A DNA stretch of 64,000 nt from positions 1 through 64,000 of the forward strand of contig NZ_BMVV01000008.1 in NCBI RefSeq assembly GCF_014650895.1. The letters run 5' to 3'. The position numbers were made by a program, and so were the translations under genes. This document shows, one piece after another, positions 46,933 through 56,511 of this stretch. The notes under the pieces were generated by a model. That model made no database searches, was not told where the DNA came from, and worked only from the letters and a program-made list of their open reading frames with translations. Every line of letters begins with the position of its first letter. The stretch's first letter is position 1. Source of the stretch: Streptomyces omiyaensis (GTDB lineage Bacteria > Actinomycetota > Actinomycetes > Streptomycetales > Streptomycetaceae).

Positions 46933-49520
46933 GGCCGCAGCCGCCCGCCGTCCATCGTGCGGACGGTCCGGGCGGCGGCCGCGACCGGGTCCGGGTCGTG
47001 CTCCACCACCAGCACCGTCAGGCCGTCGGCGGCGAGCGCCGCCAGCAGCCGGGAGAGGGCCGCCGCCTCGGCCGCGTCGAGGCCGGCGGCCGGTTCGTCC
47101 AGGAGCAGGGTGTGCGGATCGCCCGCCAGCGCCCGGGCCAGCTCGACCCGGCGCAGGGTGCCGGTCGGCAGCCCCGCGGTGAGCCGCGACCGCACGGGTC
47201 CGGCGAGGCCCGTCAGGAGGAGGGCGCGTTCGGTCGCGGCGGCGGGGCGGTCGCGCCGGCGGCCCCGCTCGGCGCCGACGCGGACGTTCTCCTCCACGCT
47301 CAGGGAGGCGAAGAGGGCCGGCTGCTGGAAGGTGCGGGCGATCCCGAGCCGGGCCCGGACGTGCGCGGGGCGGCCCGTGACGTCGCCGCCGTCGAGCAGG
47401 ACCCGGCCGCGGCGTGGCCGTGCCGCGCCGGCCAGGCAGTCGAAGAGGGTGCTCTTCCCGGCGCCGTTCGGCCCGACCACCGCGGTGACCCGGCCGGCCG
47501 GGAGCGCGAGCGTGACGTCCCGGAGGGCGGTGACCCCGCCGCGGTGGGTGAACCACAGGCCCTCGGCGACGAGCCGGGCGGCCGGGCGGCCGCGCGCGTC
47601 GGCCCTGCCGGATCCCTCGGCTCCGCAGGCTCCACCGGATCCGTCCGCCCCGTCAGCCCCGTCCCCGCGGGCGGGCGGGGCGAGGGCCGGGACGCGGGCG
47701 GGCGGGGCGGTCCCCGCGCCCGCCGGCGCGCCGGCGGGGCCGGGCGGCCCGGGGCGGTCGCCGGGCACGAGGAGCGGGGTCAGGGGCGGGATCCTGCCCA
47801 CCCGGGCGGCGAGGAGGCCGATCACCACCGCCGCCGCGCCGGCCGGGCCGGCCGCGTCCAGGGCCGTCAGGAGGGGGGCGGCCAGGAGGGGGGTGAGGAG
47901 GTGGTCGGCGCCGAGGACCACCACCGCGGCGAACCACAGCAGGCCCCGCAGCGGGTCGAAGGCGGTCGGGTCGAAGGCCTGGACGCCCGTCGTGAGCAGG
48001 CCGCCGCCCAGCCCCGCCAGAGCCGCGGCCAGGGCGAAGGCCAGCAGTTTGTGGGCGGTCGCCGCGACGCCGGCGGCCTCCGCGGCGGGCTCGTGGTCGC
48101 GCAGCGCCGCCAGCGCGCGGCCCGTGCGGCCCCGGCGCAGGGCCGCCACCAGGAGCAGGGCGGCCGCGAGGAGGAGCAGCTCCAGGAGGTAGTAGGCCCG
48201 GTCGGTGGTGAAGCCCGCCGGGCGGGCCGGGGCGGCCAGGCCCGCCGTCGCGTAGGGCTGGGTCAGGACGAGGCGGCTCACCGCCACGCCCACCGCGAGG
48301 GTCGCGAGGGCCAGGGCGAGACCGTGGCGGCGGATCGCCGGCCAGGCGGTCAGCAGGCCCGCCGCGCCGGTCAGCGGCACCGCGAGCGCCAGCGCCGCGA
48401 GGACCGGCAGGCCGGCCGCCGCGAGCAGGGCGGTGAAGAGGGCGCCGAGGCCCGCGTAGGCGGCCTGCCCCAGGGCGATCTGGCCCGCGCGGCCGGTGAC
48501 CACCACCAGCGAGAGGAGGACGATCGCCAGGGCCGGGACCCGCACCGCCGTGCGCAGGTCGGGTCCGGCGACGGCCGGGGGCAGCAGGAGGCATCCGGCG
48601 GCGAGCGCCCACACGCCCGGCGGGACGCGGCCCGCGCGGGGCGCCGGCGGCAGCACGTCGCCGCCCTTGCCGCCGATGCCCGGCAGGACCAGGGCGGCGA
48701 CCAGCAGCGCGATCACGAACAGGTTCGCCCCCACCGCCCGGACCAGCGGCTCCGCCCAGCCCTCCGGATGGAGGCGGGTCAGCTGGGCCTGGGTCACCCC
48801 GACGGCCAGCGCGGCGCCGATCGCGACCGGCAGCGACCGCATCCGGGCGATGACGGCGACCGCCATCACCTCCACCACGAGCAGCGGCAGCCCGTACGGG
48901 TCGAGCCGGACGTACGGCGCGAGGAGCACGCCCGTCAGCCCGGCGGTGAAGGCGCCGAAGGCCCAGCCGGCCGCGGCGATCCGGTCCGCGTCCACCCCGG
49001 AGAGGACCGCGAGCGGACGGTTGTCGACCACGGCCCGCAGCTCCCGGCCGAAGCGGGTCCACCGGGTCACCGCCGTCACCAGGCAGGCCACCGCCGGCAC
49101 CGCGGCGAGCTGGAGCCACGGGTCGTCGCCGAGCAGCACCGGCGCGTCGTCCCGGGCCCCGCCGCCCCAGAGCAGCACCGCCGCCCCGACGAGCAGCACG
49201 AAGACGCCGGTCGAGGCGACCAGGGTGCGGGCCGGGTCGGCGCCGGACCGGGCCAGCGGGCGGAAGACGCCCCGGTCGAGGAGGAGGCCGAGGGCGGGCG
49301 CGAGGACGAGGAGCGTGACCAGGGCGGCCGGCCACAGCGGCCATCCCCACACGACCACGAGCTGGCGGAGCGCGTACGCGCAGACCATGGCGACGGCGCC
49401 GTGCGCCAGGTTCAGCACCCCGGTCGCCCGGTGGGTGACGATCAGGCCGATGCCGGTGAGCGCCGCCGCGCCGCCGACCGCGAGGCCGGCGAGCGTCAGC
49501 TCGTACGTCAGGGAGGCCAC
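46929..49520 (-). CDS. LivH-LivM-LivG fusion: two permease domains and an ATPase
   Basis: 863 aa, GTG 49520. Residues 1 to about 290 are a LivH-type permease (GIGLIVTHRATGVLNLAHGAVAM is the family start). About 310-600 is a LivM-type permease (VVTGRAGQIALGQAAYAGLGA). After a Pro/Gly/Ala linker (about 605-645), residues 650-863 are a LivG ATPase: Walker A VGPNGAGKST, IARTFQQPALFASLSVEENV, Walker B LLLDEPAAGLD. The signature is LPTGTLRRVELARAL, not the usual LSGGQ or LSYG type. Normally these are three genes. Frame and codon use are continuous across the joins, so this looks like a true fusion rather than an error. Confidence 0.9.
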   Translation of the reverse strand: MASLTYELTLAGLAVGGAAALTGIGLIVTHRATGVLNLAHGAVAMVCAYALRQLVVVWGWPLWPAALVTLLVLAPALGLLLDRGVFRPLARSGADPARTLVASTGVFVLLVGAAVLLWGGGARDDAPVLLGDDPWLQLAAVPAVACLVTAVTRWTRFGRELRAVVDNRPLAVLSGVDADRIAAAGWAFGAFTAGLTGVLLAPYVRLDPYGLPLLVVEVMAVAVIARMRSLPVAIGAALAVGVTQAQLTRLHPEGWAEPLVRAVGANLFVIALLVAALVLPGIGGKGGDVLPPAPRAGRVPPGVWALAAGCLLLPPAVAGPDLRTAVRVPALAIVLLSLVVVTGRAGQIALGQAAYAGLGALFTALLAAAGLPVLAALALAVPLTGAAGLLTAWPAIRRHGLALALATLAVGVAVSRLVLTQPYATAGLAAPARPAGFTTDRAYYLLELLLLAAALLLVAALRRGRTGRALAALRDHEPAAEAAGVAATAHKLLAFALAAALAGLGGGLLTTGVQAFDPTAFDPLRGLLWFAAVVVLGADHLLTPLLAAPLLTALDAAGPAGAAAVVIGLLAARVGRIPPLTPLLVPGDRPGPPGPAGAPAGAGTAPPARVPALAPPARGDGADGADGSGGACGAEGSGRADARGRPAARLVAEGLWFTHRGGVTALRDVTLALPAGRVTAVVGPNGAGKSTLFDCLAGAARPRRGRVLLDGGDVTGRPAHVRARLGIARTFQQPALFASLSVEENVRVGAERGRRRDRPAAATERALLLTGLAGPVRSRLTAGLPTGTLRRVELARALAGDPHTLLLDEPAAGLDAAEAAALSRLLAALAADGLTVLVVEHDPDPVAAAARTVRTMDGGRLRP

Positions 49521-49975
49521 GGTTCACACACCGGGCAGGGCGCGAGCCCCGGGTCCCCGGCGGCCGGCTCCGCCTCCGTCCGCCCCGCGACCAGCGGGCA
49601 GTCGGGGCGGTGCGCCAGGGTGCCGCCGGGGACGCGGAGCGGCGGGCCGCCGGAGGAGGGCGGGGGAGGCCCGGCCGGGTCCGCCTCCGTGCCGGGGGCA
49701 CCCGGTTCCGTACCGGAGCCGGAGCCGGAGCCGGGGCCGGGGGCGGGGGCGGGGGCGGAGCCGGGGGCCGGGGAGCCGGTGCGGGCCGCCGCCGCGAGCA
49801 GCACCGCGCCCGCCACCACCAGCGCCGCCCCCGGCACGGTGCACGAGGCCAGATAGGGCAGCTGGCGCTCGGCGAAACGCTCGCCGGAGATCCCGTACCA
49901 GCCGAGGACGCAGAGCACCGCGCCCCCGGCGGCCGCCACCAGGCCGCCCCACAGCAGGAACCGCGCCGTCGGCAC
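49508..49975 (-). CDS. Small membrane protein with C-terminal Cys pair
   Basis: 155 aa, GTG 49975 with GGAGG 6 nt upstream. Two hydrophobic segments (about 5-28 and 42-63) are followed by a Pro/Gly/Ser-rich linker and a tail containing HRPDCPLVAG and APCPVC, which could bind a metal. It overlaps the start of the Liv fusion by 13 bp, so it is first in that operon. Possibly an accessory subunit; no family recognised. Confidence 0.75.
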   Translation of the reverse strand: MPTARFLLWGGLVAAAGGAVLCVLGWYGISGERFAERQLPYLASCTVPGAALVVAGAVLLAAAARTGSPAPGSAPAPAPGPGSGSGSGTEPGAPGTEADPAGPPPPSSGGPPLRVPGGTLAHRPDCPLVAGRTEAEPAAGDPGLAPCPVCEPWPP

Positions 49976-50124
49976 GAAGCGCCTCCGCTCGCCGCTCTCC
50001 CGGTCTTCTCCTCCTGTTCCTCCCTTTCTCGACTATCCTCCGAATCCTTGCGCTTCGCCCCGTATCGTCCGACCCTGGAACCATCAGGCCGTACGGCCCG
50101 CACGCATCTCCGGTGGTGAGCCAG

Positions 50125-50622
50125 ATGGCGATGGTCCTCAGGCGACGAGCGGCCGCCCTCGCGGCCACGGCGGTCCTGCTGTGCGGTCCCGCCCTCGCGG
50201 CCTGCTCGGACGACGCCTCCTCCGGCGGCCGGACCGCCACCCCCTCGCCGTCCGCCCCGGCGCGGCCCGCGGACCCCGCCGCGGCACGGACGGAGATCAC
50301 CCGGAACTGGGAGGCCTTCTTCGCCGCGGACACCCCGCCCGCCGAGCGGGTGAAGCTTCTGGAGAACGGCGAGCAGATGGAGGACGTGCTCGCCGCCTTC
50401 GCCGGCAACCCACAGGCGGCGGCGACCACCGCGAAGGTCACCGGTGTCGCCTTCACCTCCGCCACCGGGGCCGACGTCACCTACGACCTGCTGGCCGGCG
50501 GCAACCCGCTGCTGCCCGACTCCCGGGGCACCTCGGTGCTCCAGGACGACACCTGGAAGGTCTCCGTGAAGACCCTGTGCGGTCTGGTGAAACTCAGCGG
50601 TGTCACCGTCCCGGGCTGCTGA
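50125..50622 (+). CDS. Small lipoprotein
   Basis: 165 aa from ATG 50125; GTG 50116 and ATG 50131 are alternatives. The signal sequence is RRRAAALAATAVLLCGPALAAC, with lipobox cysteine C27. The mature part (about 55-165) has ITRNWEAFFAADTPPAERVKLLENGEQM and ends KVSVKTLCGLVKLSG, a pattern of mycobacterial and streptomycete low-molecular-weight lipoproteins with an NTF2-like look. Its 3' end overlaps the binding-protein gene by 23 bp, so it belongs to that transcript and may assist the transporter. Function unknown. Confidence 0.82.
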   Translation: MAMVLRRRAAALAATAVLLCGPALAACSDDASSGGRTATPSPSAPARPADPAAARTEITRNWEAFFAADTPPAERVKLLENGEQMEDVLAAFAGNPQAAATTAKVTGVAFTSATGADVTYDLLAGGNPLLPDSRGTSVLQDDTWKVSVKTLCGLVKLSGVTVPGC

Positions 50623-51919
50623 GGCGGTCGCGGCGCGGCTCCCGGCCCTGCTGTGCGCCCTCCTCCTCGTCCTCCTCGCGGGGTGCGGCAGCCGGCTCCC
50701 GGAGAGCGCCTTCGAGACGCGGCCCACCGCCCACCCCTCCGGCGGTGAGCCGCTCCGCGTCGGCATCATCACCAGCGCCACCAGCCCCGTCGGCGGCGAG
50801 GCCCTCACCGGGCCCCGCGACGGCGCCCTGGCCTGGTTCGACGCCCTGAACGCCGCCGGCGGGCTCGACGGGCGCCGGGTCGAGGTCGAGACCTGCGACG
50901 ACGGCGGCAGCGGCGCCGGCAACACCGCCTGCGTCCACGAACTCCTCGACGAGCGGAAGGTCTTCGCCCTCGTCGCCACCACCGCCCTCGACTACGCGGG
51001 CGCCCCGCTCGTCTCCCGCGCCGGCGTGCCGGACATCGGCGGCCAGCCCCTCACCCCGGCCTACGAGACCCACCCCCACCTCTACTCCCTCTACGGCAGC
51101 TCCGCCCCGCGCACCGGGGAGTCGCCCGGCTGGGGCGGCACCCTGTACGGCGGGACCGAGGTGTACCGCTGGTTCGCGCGCGAGCGCGGGGCGCGGACCG
51201 CCGCCGTCGTCGCCTACGACCAGCCGGCCTCCGCGGCCTACGCCCGGCTCGTCGTCCAGGGGCTGCGCGCGGAGGGGTACGAGGTGGTGACCGAGCGGGT
51301 CGCCTTCGTGCTGCCGGACTTCCGGGCCGTCGCCGCCGACCTGCGCGAGCGCCGGGTCGACCTCGTCCTCGACGCGCTGGACGCGCACGGCAACACCCGG
51401 CTCTGCGAGGCGATGGAGGCGCTCGGCGTCCGGGTCGACGCCAAGGTGACGAACGTGCAGAACTGGTCCTCCACCGTGGCCCGCGACCACGCCCGCGCGC
51501 CGGGCTGCCGCGCCTCCCTCTGGGTGACCGGGTCGAGCCGCAACTTCGAGGACACCGGACACCCGGAGGTCCGCGCCTTCCGGGCCGCGACGGAGGCAGC
51601 GGGCCGGGAGCCGTCCCAGTGGCAGCTGGAGGGGTGGGCGGCGGCCATGTGGTTCACCGACGCGGCCCGCTCCTGCCTCGCCCGCCCCGACGGGGGCGGA
51701 CTCACCCGGACGTGCGTGGAGGAGTACATGAACCGTCAGGAGCCCTACACCGCGCGGGGGCTGCTGCTCCCCGTCCGCTTCGAGCACCTGGAGCGCCCGC
51801 CCGCCACCCGGGAGACCTGCCTCTCGGTCGCCCGCTGGCGGGACGGGCGGGGCTGGGTGAGCCAGGGGGAGATGACCCGGAACTGCGCGACCGTGCCCCA
51901 GCTCGGTTACCGGCCGTGA
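50600..51919 (+). CDS. Branched-chain amino acid ABC transporter substrate-binding lipoprotein
   Basis: 439 aa, GTG 50600 inside the end of the preceding gene. The lipobox LLAGC puts the lipidated Cys at 29. The periplasmic-binding fold (type I) starts LRVGIITSATSPVGGEALTGPRDGALAWFDALNAAGGLDGRRVEVETCDDG, as in LivK/LivJ proteins. It is divergent from the Liv permease-ATPase operon and would complete the importer. Several Cys residues are present in the mature part. The substrate need not be leucine, as the family also takes amides and urea. Confidence 0.9.
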   Translation: MSPSRAAEAVAARLPALLCALLLVLLAGCGSRLPESAFETRPTAHPSGGEPLRVGIITSATSPVGGEALTGPRDGALAWFDALNAAGGLDGRRVEVETCDDGGSGAGNTACVHELLDERKVFALVATTALDYAGAPLVSRAGVPDIGGQPLTPAYETHPHLYSLYGSSAPRTGESPGWGGTLYGGTEVYRWFARERGARTAAVVAYDQPASAAYARLVVQGLRAEGYEVVTERVAFVLPDFRAVAADLRERRVDLVLDALDAHGNTRLCEAMEALGVRVDAKVTNVQNWSSTVARDHARAPGCRASLWVTGSSRNFEDTGHPEVRAFRAATEAAGREPSQWQLEGWAAAMWFTDAARSCLARPDGGGLTRTCVEEYMNRQEPYTARGLLLPVRFEHLERPPATRETCLSVARWRDGRGWVSQGEMTRNCATVPQLGYRP

Positions 51920-51983
51920 CGACCGGCGCCCGCGGAGCAGTACAGTCGCTCCGACCGACCGACTGACCGGGGAGAACCGGCGG

Positions 51984-53267
51984 ATGCGCATCTCCTTCCT
52001 GCTCCACAACGGATATCACTACGGCGGCACGATCCGGACCACCTTCACCCTCGCCGGGCAGCTGGCGGAGAGGCACGAGGTGGAGATCGTCTCGGTCTTC
52101 CGGCACCGCGACCGGCCCCGCCTCGGACTGCCCTCGGGGGTGACCCTCCGTCACCTCGTCGACCTGAGGGAGGACGGGCCCGGGTACGACGGGGACCACC
52201 CCGACTTCCACCGGCCCGCCCGGGTCTTCCCGCGCGGGGACGGGCGGTGGAAGCAGTACAGCGCGCTGACCGACGCGCGGATCGGCGCCCATCTGCGCGG
52301 GGTGCGGGCCGACGTCCTCGTCGGCACCCGGCCGGGGCTGAACGTGCACCTCGCCCGGCAGGCCGGGCCCGGACCGCTGCTGGTCGCCCAGGAGCACCTG
52401 ATCCTCGACGGGCACAGCCGCCGGCTGCGCCGGGACATCGCCCACGAGTACGCCCTGCTCGACCTCGTCACCACCGTCACCGAGGCCGACGCCCGCGCCT
52501 ACCGGCGGCTCGGCCTGCCGGACGCCGTCCGCATCCGGTCCGTGCCCAACGGCGTGCCCGCGGCCGCCGTCCCGCCCGCCGACCCGGCCGCCCGGGTGGT
52601 CGTCGCGGCCGGCCGGCTCACCCGGGTCAAGCGGTACGACGTCCTCGTCGACGCCTTCGCCGAGCTGGCCGGCGACCACCCGGACTGGACCCTGCGGATC
52701 TACGGCAGCGGCGACGCCGCCCAGGACCTGCGGGGAGCGCTGGCCCGCCGGATCGAGGAGCACGGGCTCACCGGACGGGTCCTGCTGATGGGCCAGGTCC
52801 ACCCCATGGAGCCGGAGTGGGCGAAGGGCTCCGTCGCGGCCGTGACCTCCGAGCGGGAGGCCTTCGGGATGACGATCGTGGAGGCGATGCGGTGCGGACT
52901 GCCGGTCGTCGCCGCGGACTGTCCCCACGGACCGCGCGAGATCGTCGAGGACGGGGTGGACGGCCGGCTCGTCCCCGTCGGCGACCCCGGAGCGCTCGCC
53001 CGGGCGCTCGGCGAGCTGATGGGCGACGAGGAACTGCGGGCGAGGGCGGGGCGGGCGGCCCTCGCGGCGTCCGCGCGCTTCGACCCGGCGCTGATCGCCG
53101 CCCGCCACGAGGAGCTGTGGACCGGGCTGCTCGCCGGCGGCGGGACCCGCCGGACCCACGCGCCGGCCGCCGCCGCCCGGTACGCCTGGACCGGCCGGGC
53201 CGTCGACGCCGCGTACACGGTCAAGGCCGGCGCGGGCCGCGCGCTGCGCCGCCTCGGAGTGCGCTGA
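51984..53267 (+). CDS. GT4 family glycosyltransferase
   Basis: 427 aa, ATG 51984 with GGGGAG 9 nt upstream. The N-terminal Rossmann half begins MRISFLLHNGYHYGGTIRTTFTLAGQL. The C-terminal half has VVAAGRLTRVKRYDVLVDAFAEL, RIYGSGDAAQDLR and SEREAFGMTIVEAMRCGLPVVAADCPHGPREIV, the EX7E motif region of GT4 enzymes. Relatives include poly(glycerol-phosphate) and mannosyl transferases. Acceptor unknown. It ends convergent to ctaD. Confidence 0.92.
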   Translation: MRISFLLHNGYHYGGTIRTTFTLAGQLAERHEVEIVSVFRHRDRPRLGLPSGVTLRHLVDLREDGPGYDGDHPDFHRPARVFPRGDGRWKQYSALTDARIGAHLRGVRADVLVGTRPGLNVHLARQAGPGPLLVAQEHLILDGHSRRLRRDIAHEYALLDLVTTVTEADARAYRRLGLPDAVRIRSVPNGVPAAAVPPADPAARVVVAAGRLTRVKRYDVLVDAFAELAGDHPDWTLRIYGSGDAAQDLRGALARRIEEHGLTGRVLLMGQVHPMEPEWAKGSVAAVTSEREAFGMTIVEAMRCGLPVVAADCPHGPREIVEDGVDGRLVPVGDPGALARALGELMGDEELRARAGRAALAASARFDPALIAARHEELWTGLLAGGGTRRTHAPAAAARYAWTGRAVDAAYTVKAGAGRALRRLGVR

Positions 53268-53328
53268 CGGACCCGACGGGGCTCCCCGGCCCGGCCGGCG
53301 CCCCGGTGCCCCGCCCCGGGGCCCCGGC

Positions 53329-55035
53329 CTACCCCTCGCCGGTCCGCCGGCCCCGCGCGGGCCGGGTCGGCGGCGGGCTCGTGATCCGCATCCGCTCGTA
53401 GCCGGCGAACTCCGGGTGGTGCAGGTCGAAGGCGGGGGACTCGGAGCGGATCCGGGGCACCGCGGTGAAGTTGTGCCGGGGCGGCGGGCAGGAGGTGGCC
53501 CACTCCAGGGAGCGCCCGAAGCCCCAGGGGTCGTCGACCTCGACCTCAGGGGCGTACCGCCAGGTCCGCCAGACGTTGTAGAGGAAGGGCAGGGTGGAGA
53601 TCCCGAGCAGGAAGGCGCCGATCGTCGAGAGGGTGTTGAGCGCGGTGAAGCCGTCCGCGGCCAGGTAGTCGGCGTACCGCCGCGGCATGCCCTCCGCGCC
53701 CAGCCAGTGCTGGACGAGGAAGGTCAGGTGGAAGCCGGCGAAGAGGGTCCAGAAGTGGACCTTGCCGAGCCGCTCGTCGAGCATCCGGCCGGTGAACTTG
53801 GGCCACCAGAAGTGGAAGCCGGCGAAGGTCGCGAAGACGACCGTGCCGAAGACCGTGTAGTGGAAGTGGGCGACGACGAAGTACGAGTCGGTGACGGGGA
53901 AGTCCATCGGCGGCGAGGCCAGGATCACCCCGGTCAGGCCGCCGAAGAGGAAGGACACCAGGAAGCCGGTCGCCCACAGCATCGGGGTCTCGAAGGAGAG
54001 CGAGCCCCGCAGCATGGTCCCCGTCCAGTTGAAGAACTTCACCCCGGTCGGCACCGCGATGAGGAAGGAGAGGAAGGAGAAGAACGGCAGCAGCACCGCC
54101 CCGGTCGCGAACATGTGGTGCGCCCAGACCACCACCGACAGGCCGGTGATCGTCATGGTGGCGGCGATCAGGCTCAGGTACCCGAAGATCGGCTTGCGGG
54201 CGAAGACCGGGAGGATCTCGCTGACGATGCCGAAGAACGGCAGGGCGATGATGTAGACCTCGGGGTGGCCGAAGAACCAGAACAGGTGCTGCCAGAGCAG
54301 CGCCCCGCCGTTGCCCGGGGCGAAGACCAGCGCCCCGAACCGCCGGTCGGCCTCCAGCGCGAGCAGCGCCGCCGCGAGCACGGGGAAGGCGACGAGCACC
54401 AGGACCGCGGTGAAGAGCACGTTCCAGGTGAAGACCGGCATCCGGAACATGGTCATGCCGGGGGCCCGCATCCCGATGATGGTGGCGAGGAAGTTCACCG
54501 AGGTGAGGATCGTCCCGAAGCCGGAGAGGGCGAGCCCCATGATCCACAGGTCGGCGCCGATCCCCGGGGAGCGCTCGGCGCCGTTCAGCGGCGCGTAGGC
54601 GGTCCAGCCGAAGTCGGGCGGTCCGCTCGGGGTGAGGAAGGAGCCGACCACCATCAGCCCGCCGAACAGGAACAGCCAGTACGAGAACATGTTGAGGCGC
54701 GGGAAGGCGACGTCGGGCGCGCCGATCTGGAGCGGCACCAGCTCGTTGGCGAAGCCCGCGAAGGTCGGGGTGGCGAAGAGCAGCAGCATGACCGTGCCGT
54801 GCTGGGTGAAGGCCTGGTTGAACTGCTCGTTGGAGAGGAACTGGAGCCCCGGCCGGGCCAGCTCGGCCCGCATCGCCATCGCCAGCAGACCGGCGAGGAG
54901 GAAGAAGGCGAACGAGGTCGCCAGGTAGAGGTGACCGATCTTCTTGTGGTCGGTGGTGGTCAGCCAGTCGACCAGGATCCGGCCGTGCCGCTTCCGCGTC
55001 GAATCCGCCGTGGTGGCCGCCGCTTCGGTGCTCAT
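53329..55035 (-). CDS. ctaD: Cytochrome c oxidase subunit I (aa3 type), lone copy
   Basis: 568 aa, ATG 55035 with GGAGG 6 nt upstream. Twelve membrane spans. Haem and copper ligands are present: H79, H257 with Y261 (GHPEVY cross-link pair), H306-H307, H390 and H392. D108 in [11 protein letters not shown] corresponds to the D-channel Asp. E349 in FETPML lies where Paracoccus has the K-channel Lys. No subunit II or III, or haem chaperone, is nearby, so this is an orphan subunit I that must use subunits encoded elsewhere. It pumps protons while reducing O2. Confidence 0.94.
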   Translation of the reverse strand: MSTEAAATTADSTRKRHGRILVDWLTTTDHKKIGHLYLATSFAFFLLAGLLAMAMRAELARPGLQFLSNEQFNQAFTQHGTVMLLLFATPTFAGFANELVPLQIGAPDVAFPRLNMFSYWLFLFGGLMVVGSFLTPSGPPDFGWTAYAPLNGAERSPGIGADLWIMGLALSGFGTILTSVNFLATIIGMRAPGMTMFRMPVFTWNVLFTAVLVLVAFPVLAAALLALEADRRFGALVFAPGNGGALLWQHLFWFFGHPEVYIIALPFFGIVSEILPVFARKPIFGYLSLIAATMTITGLSVVVWAHHMFATGAVLLPFFSFLSFLIAVPTGVKFFNWTGTMLRGSLSFETPMLWATGFLVSFLFGGLTGVILASPPMDFPVTDSYFVVAHFHYTVFGTVVFATFAGFHFWWPKFTGRMLDERLGKVHFWTLFAGFHLTFLVQHWLGAEGMPRRYADYLAADGFTALNTLSTIGAFLLGISTLPFLYNVWRTWRYAPEVEVDDPWGFGRSLEWATSCPPPRHNFTAVPRIRSESPAFDLHHPEFAGYERMRITSPPPTRPARGRRTGEG

Positions 55036-55320
55036 CGGTGCCTCCGCCCCGTGTTCCTTACTCCGGCGTCCGGTCAGCGTAAGCATTGTGTAAGGGAAGG
55101 GTGGGGGAGCCGCGCTCGGGCCCGCGCACATTTCGCCGATCGGCCCCCGGAACGGGAATTCCGGCGGGCCGGGAAAAGCGTACGAACGCTTCGTGCGAAC
55201 CTCCGGGCGCATTTTCGAATGTCCGGAGAAACGGCCGATAAGTGACCCTCCGTCCGCTGTGCGGCGAGCGGGCCGGCCGTCGAGAAGTTGTGACGCAAGC
55301 GTGACCGCGGGGGTACTAAC

Positions 55321-55545
55321 GTGAACCCCATGGCACCCATACCGCGCATCCCCGAACCGCCCCGAGACGCGCCCGAGTCCTATGTGGGCCTCGACGCGGA
55401 CGCCGCCGCCCGGCTCGCCAGGACCCGCGGCTGGCGGGTCGTCCGGGCCCTCCCGCCCGGCGCGATCGTGACCATGGAGTACCTCGCCGGGCGGCTCAAC
55501 TTCGAGGTCGAGGACGACACCGTCACCCGCTGCTGGATCGGCTGA
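55321..55545 (+). CDS. I78-type peptidase inhibitor family protein
   Basis: 74 aa from GTG 55321; ATG 55330 is possible. No ribosome site precedes either. The core [53 protein letters not shown]-like fold shows the I78 pattern: a helix and a binding loop, ending in the RLNFEVED segment and the aromatic-Gly terminus. No secretion signal, so the target is probably intracellular or the family has another role. A terminator follows. Confidence 0.82.
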   Translation: MNPMAPIPRIPEPPRDAPESYVGLDADAAARLARTRGWRVVRALPPGAIVTMEYLAGRLNFEVEDDTVTRCWIG

Positions 55546-55556
55546 GCCGGAACACC

Positions 55557-55593
55557 GCGAAGGGCCCCGGCCGGTGCGGCCGGGGCCCTTCGC
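55557..55593. terminator. Terminator between I78 gene and PAP2 gene
   Basis: A perfect 16-bp stem (55557-55572 with 55578-55593) and a 5-nt loop, placed between convergent genes, 11 nt after one stop and 18 nt before the other. Confidence 0.88.
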
Positions 55594-55611
55594 GTACGGA
55601 GGGGGCGGAGG

Positions 55612-56511
55612 TCAGGCGGTGAGCCGGTCCGAGGAGGGACGGCTCCGGGGGGCCCGGGCGTGGCTCGCGGCGGTGCCCACGCTCTCGCGCACCGGCTCCT
55701 CCTGTCCCACCGGGGCGGGGAAGAGGCGGGGTCCGCCGGAGGCCACGGGCAGCGACGGCACCAGGCGGCGCCGGGACCGCAGCCGCTCCCGGATCCGGTC
55801 GCGCCGGTCCAGGATCCAGGCCTCGACCACCGCGATGACCGGCTCGCACCAGGGCAGCGCCAGCAGGATCAGCAGTCCGGCGGCCCAGCCGAGCAGCACG
55901 TCGCTCAGCCAGTGGGTCCCGAGGTAGACCGTGGTGAGGCCGACGCCGAGCGCGACCACGGCGGAGAGCGCCGACAGGTAGCGCCGGGCCCGCGGGGTGG
56001 TGGCGAGGTAGGCCAGGATGCCCCAGGTCACCACCGCGTTCGCGGTGTGACCGGAGGGGAATATGTCCCCGCCCGCGAACAGTTCGGCCGAGCCGACCTG
56101 TGTCGCGTAGTGGGGGCCGAGCCGGCCGAGTCCGAGCTTCACCGCGCCGACGGTGACGTTGAGGAGCAGCAGGGCCGCGCCGAGGGAGAGGAGCGGCCGC
56201 AGGGTGTGCTGGCGCCAGGAGCGCCAGCCCAGCCAGGCCGCCACCATCACCGCCGTCGGACCGCGCTGGCCGAGGACGACGTAGTAGTCCAGGAAGGCGT
56301 GCAGCTCCGGCCACTGCTGGTAGGGACGGAAGAGCATGATCTTCCAGTCGAGGGTCACCAGCCAGGTGGACAGCAGCACCGCCACCACGACGATGAGATA
56401 GAACGCCGACGTCCCGCCGAAGAGGGCGAGACGCGTCCGGGTCATCCGAGGGACCTCTATCTTCGGCGGGACCGGCTCCCGGTCCAGCCGGGCAAAGATG
56501 TCGGTACGCAC
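55612..56511 (-). CDS. PAP2 superfamily membrane protein, degenerate catalytic motifs
   Basis: 299 aa from GTG 56511; the frame stays open up to 56688 but the protein pattern begins VRTDIFARLD. Six hydrophobic spans. PAP2 blocks are recognisable: KLGLGRLGP (motif 1), PSGHTANA (motif 2) and TTVYLGTHWLSD (motif 3). Motif 1 has Gly for the Arg of KX6RP, and motif 3 has Thr for the Arg of SRX5HX3D, so two phosphate-binding arginines are missing while both His residues remain. A TAACGT hexamer 7 nt upstream of the GTG and no ribosome site suggest a leaderless start. It may be a lipid phosphatase with altered chemistry or a binding protein. Confidence 0.87.
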   Translation of the reverse strand: MRTDIFARLDREPVPPKIEVPRMTRTRLALFGGTSAFYLIVVVAVLLSTWLVTLDWKIMLFRPYQQWPELHAFLDYYVVLGQRGPTAVMVAAWLGWRSWRQHTLRPLLSLGAALLLLNVTVGAVKLGLGRLGPHYATQVGSAELFAGGDIFPSGHTANAVVTWGILAYLATTPRARRYLSALSAVVALGVGLTTVYLGTHWLSDVLLGWAAGLLILLALPWCEPVIAVVEAWILDRRDRIRERLRSRRRLVPSLPVASGGPRLFPAPVGQEEPVRESVGTAASHARAPRSRPSSDRLTA

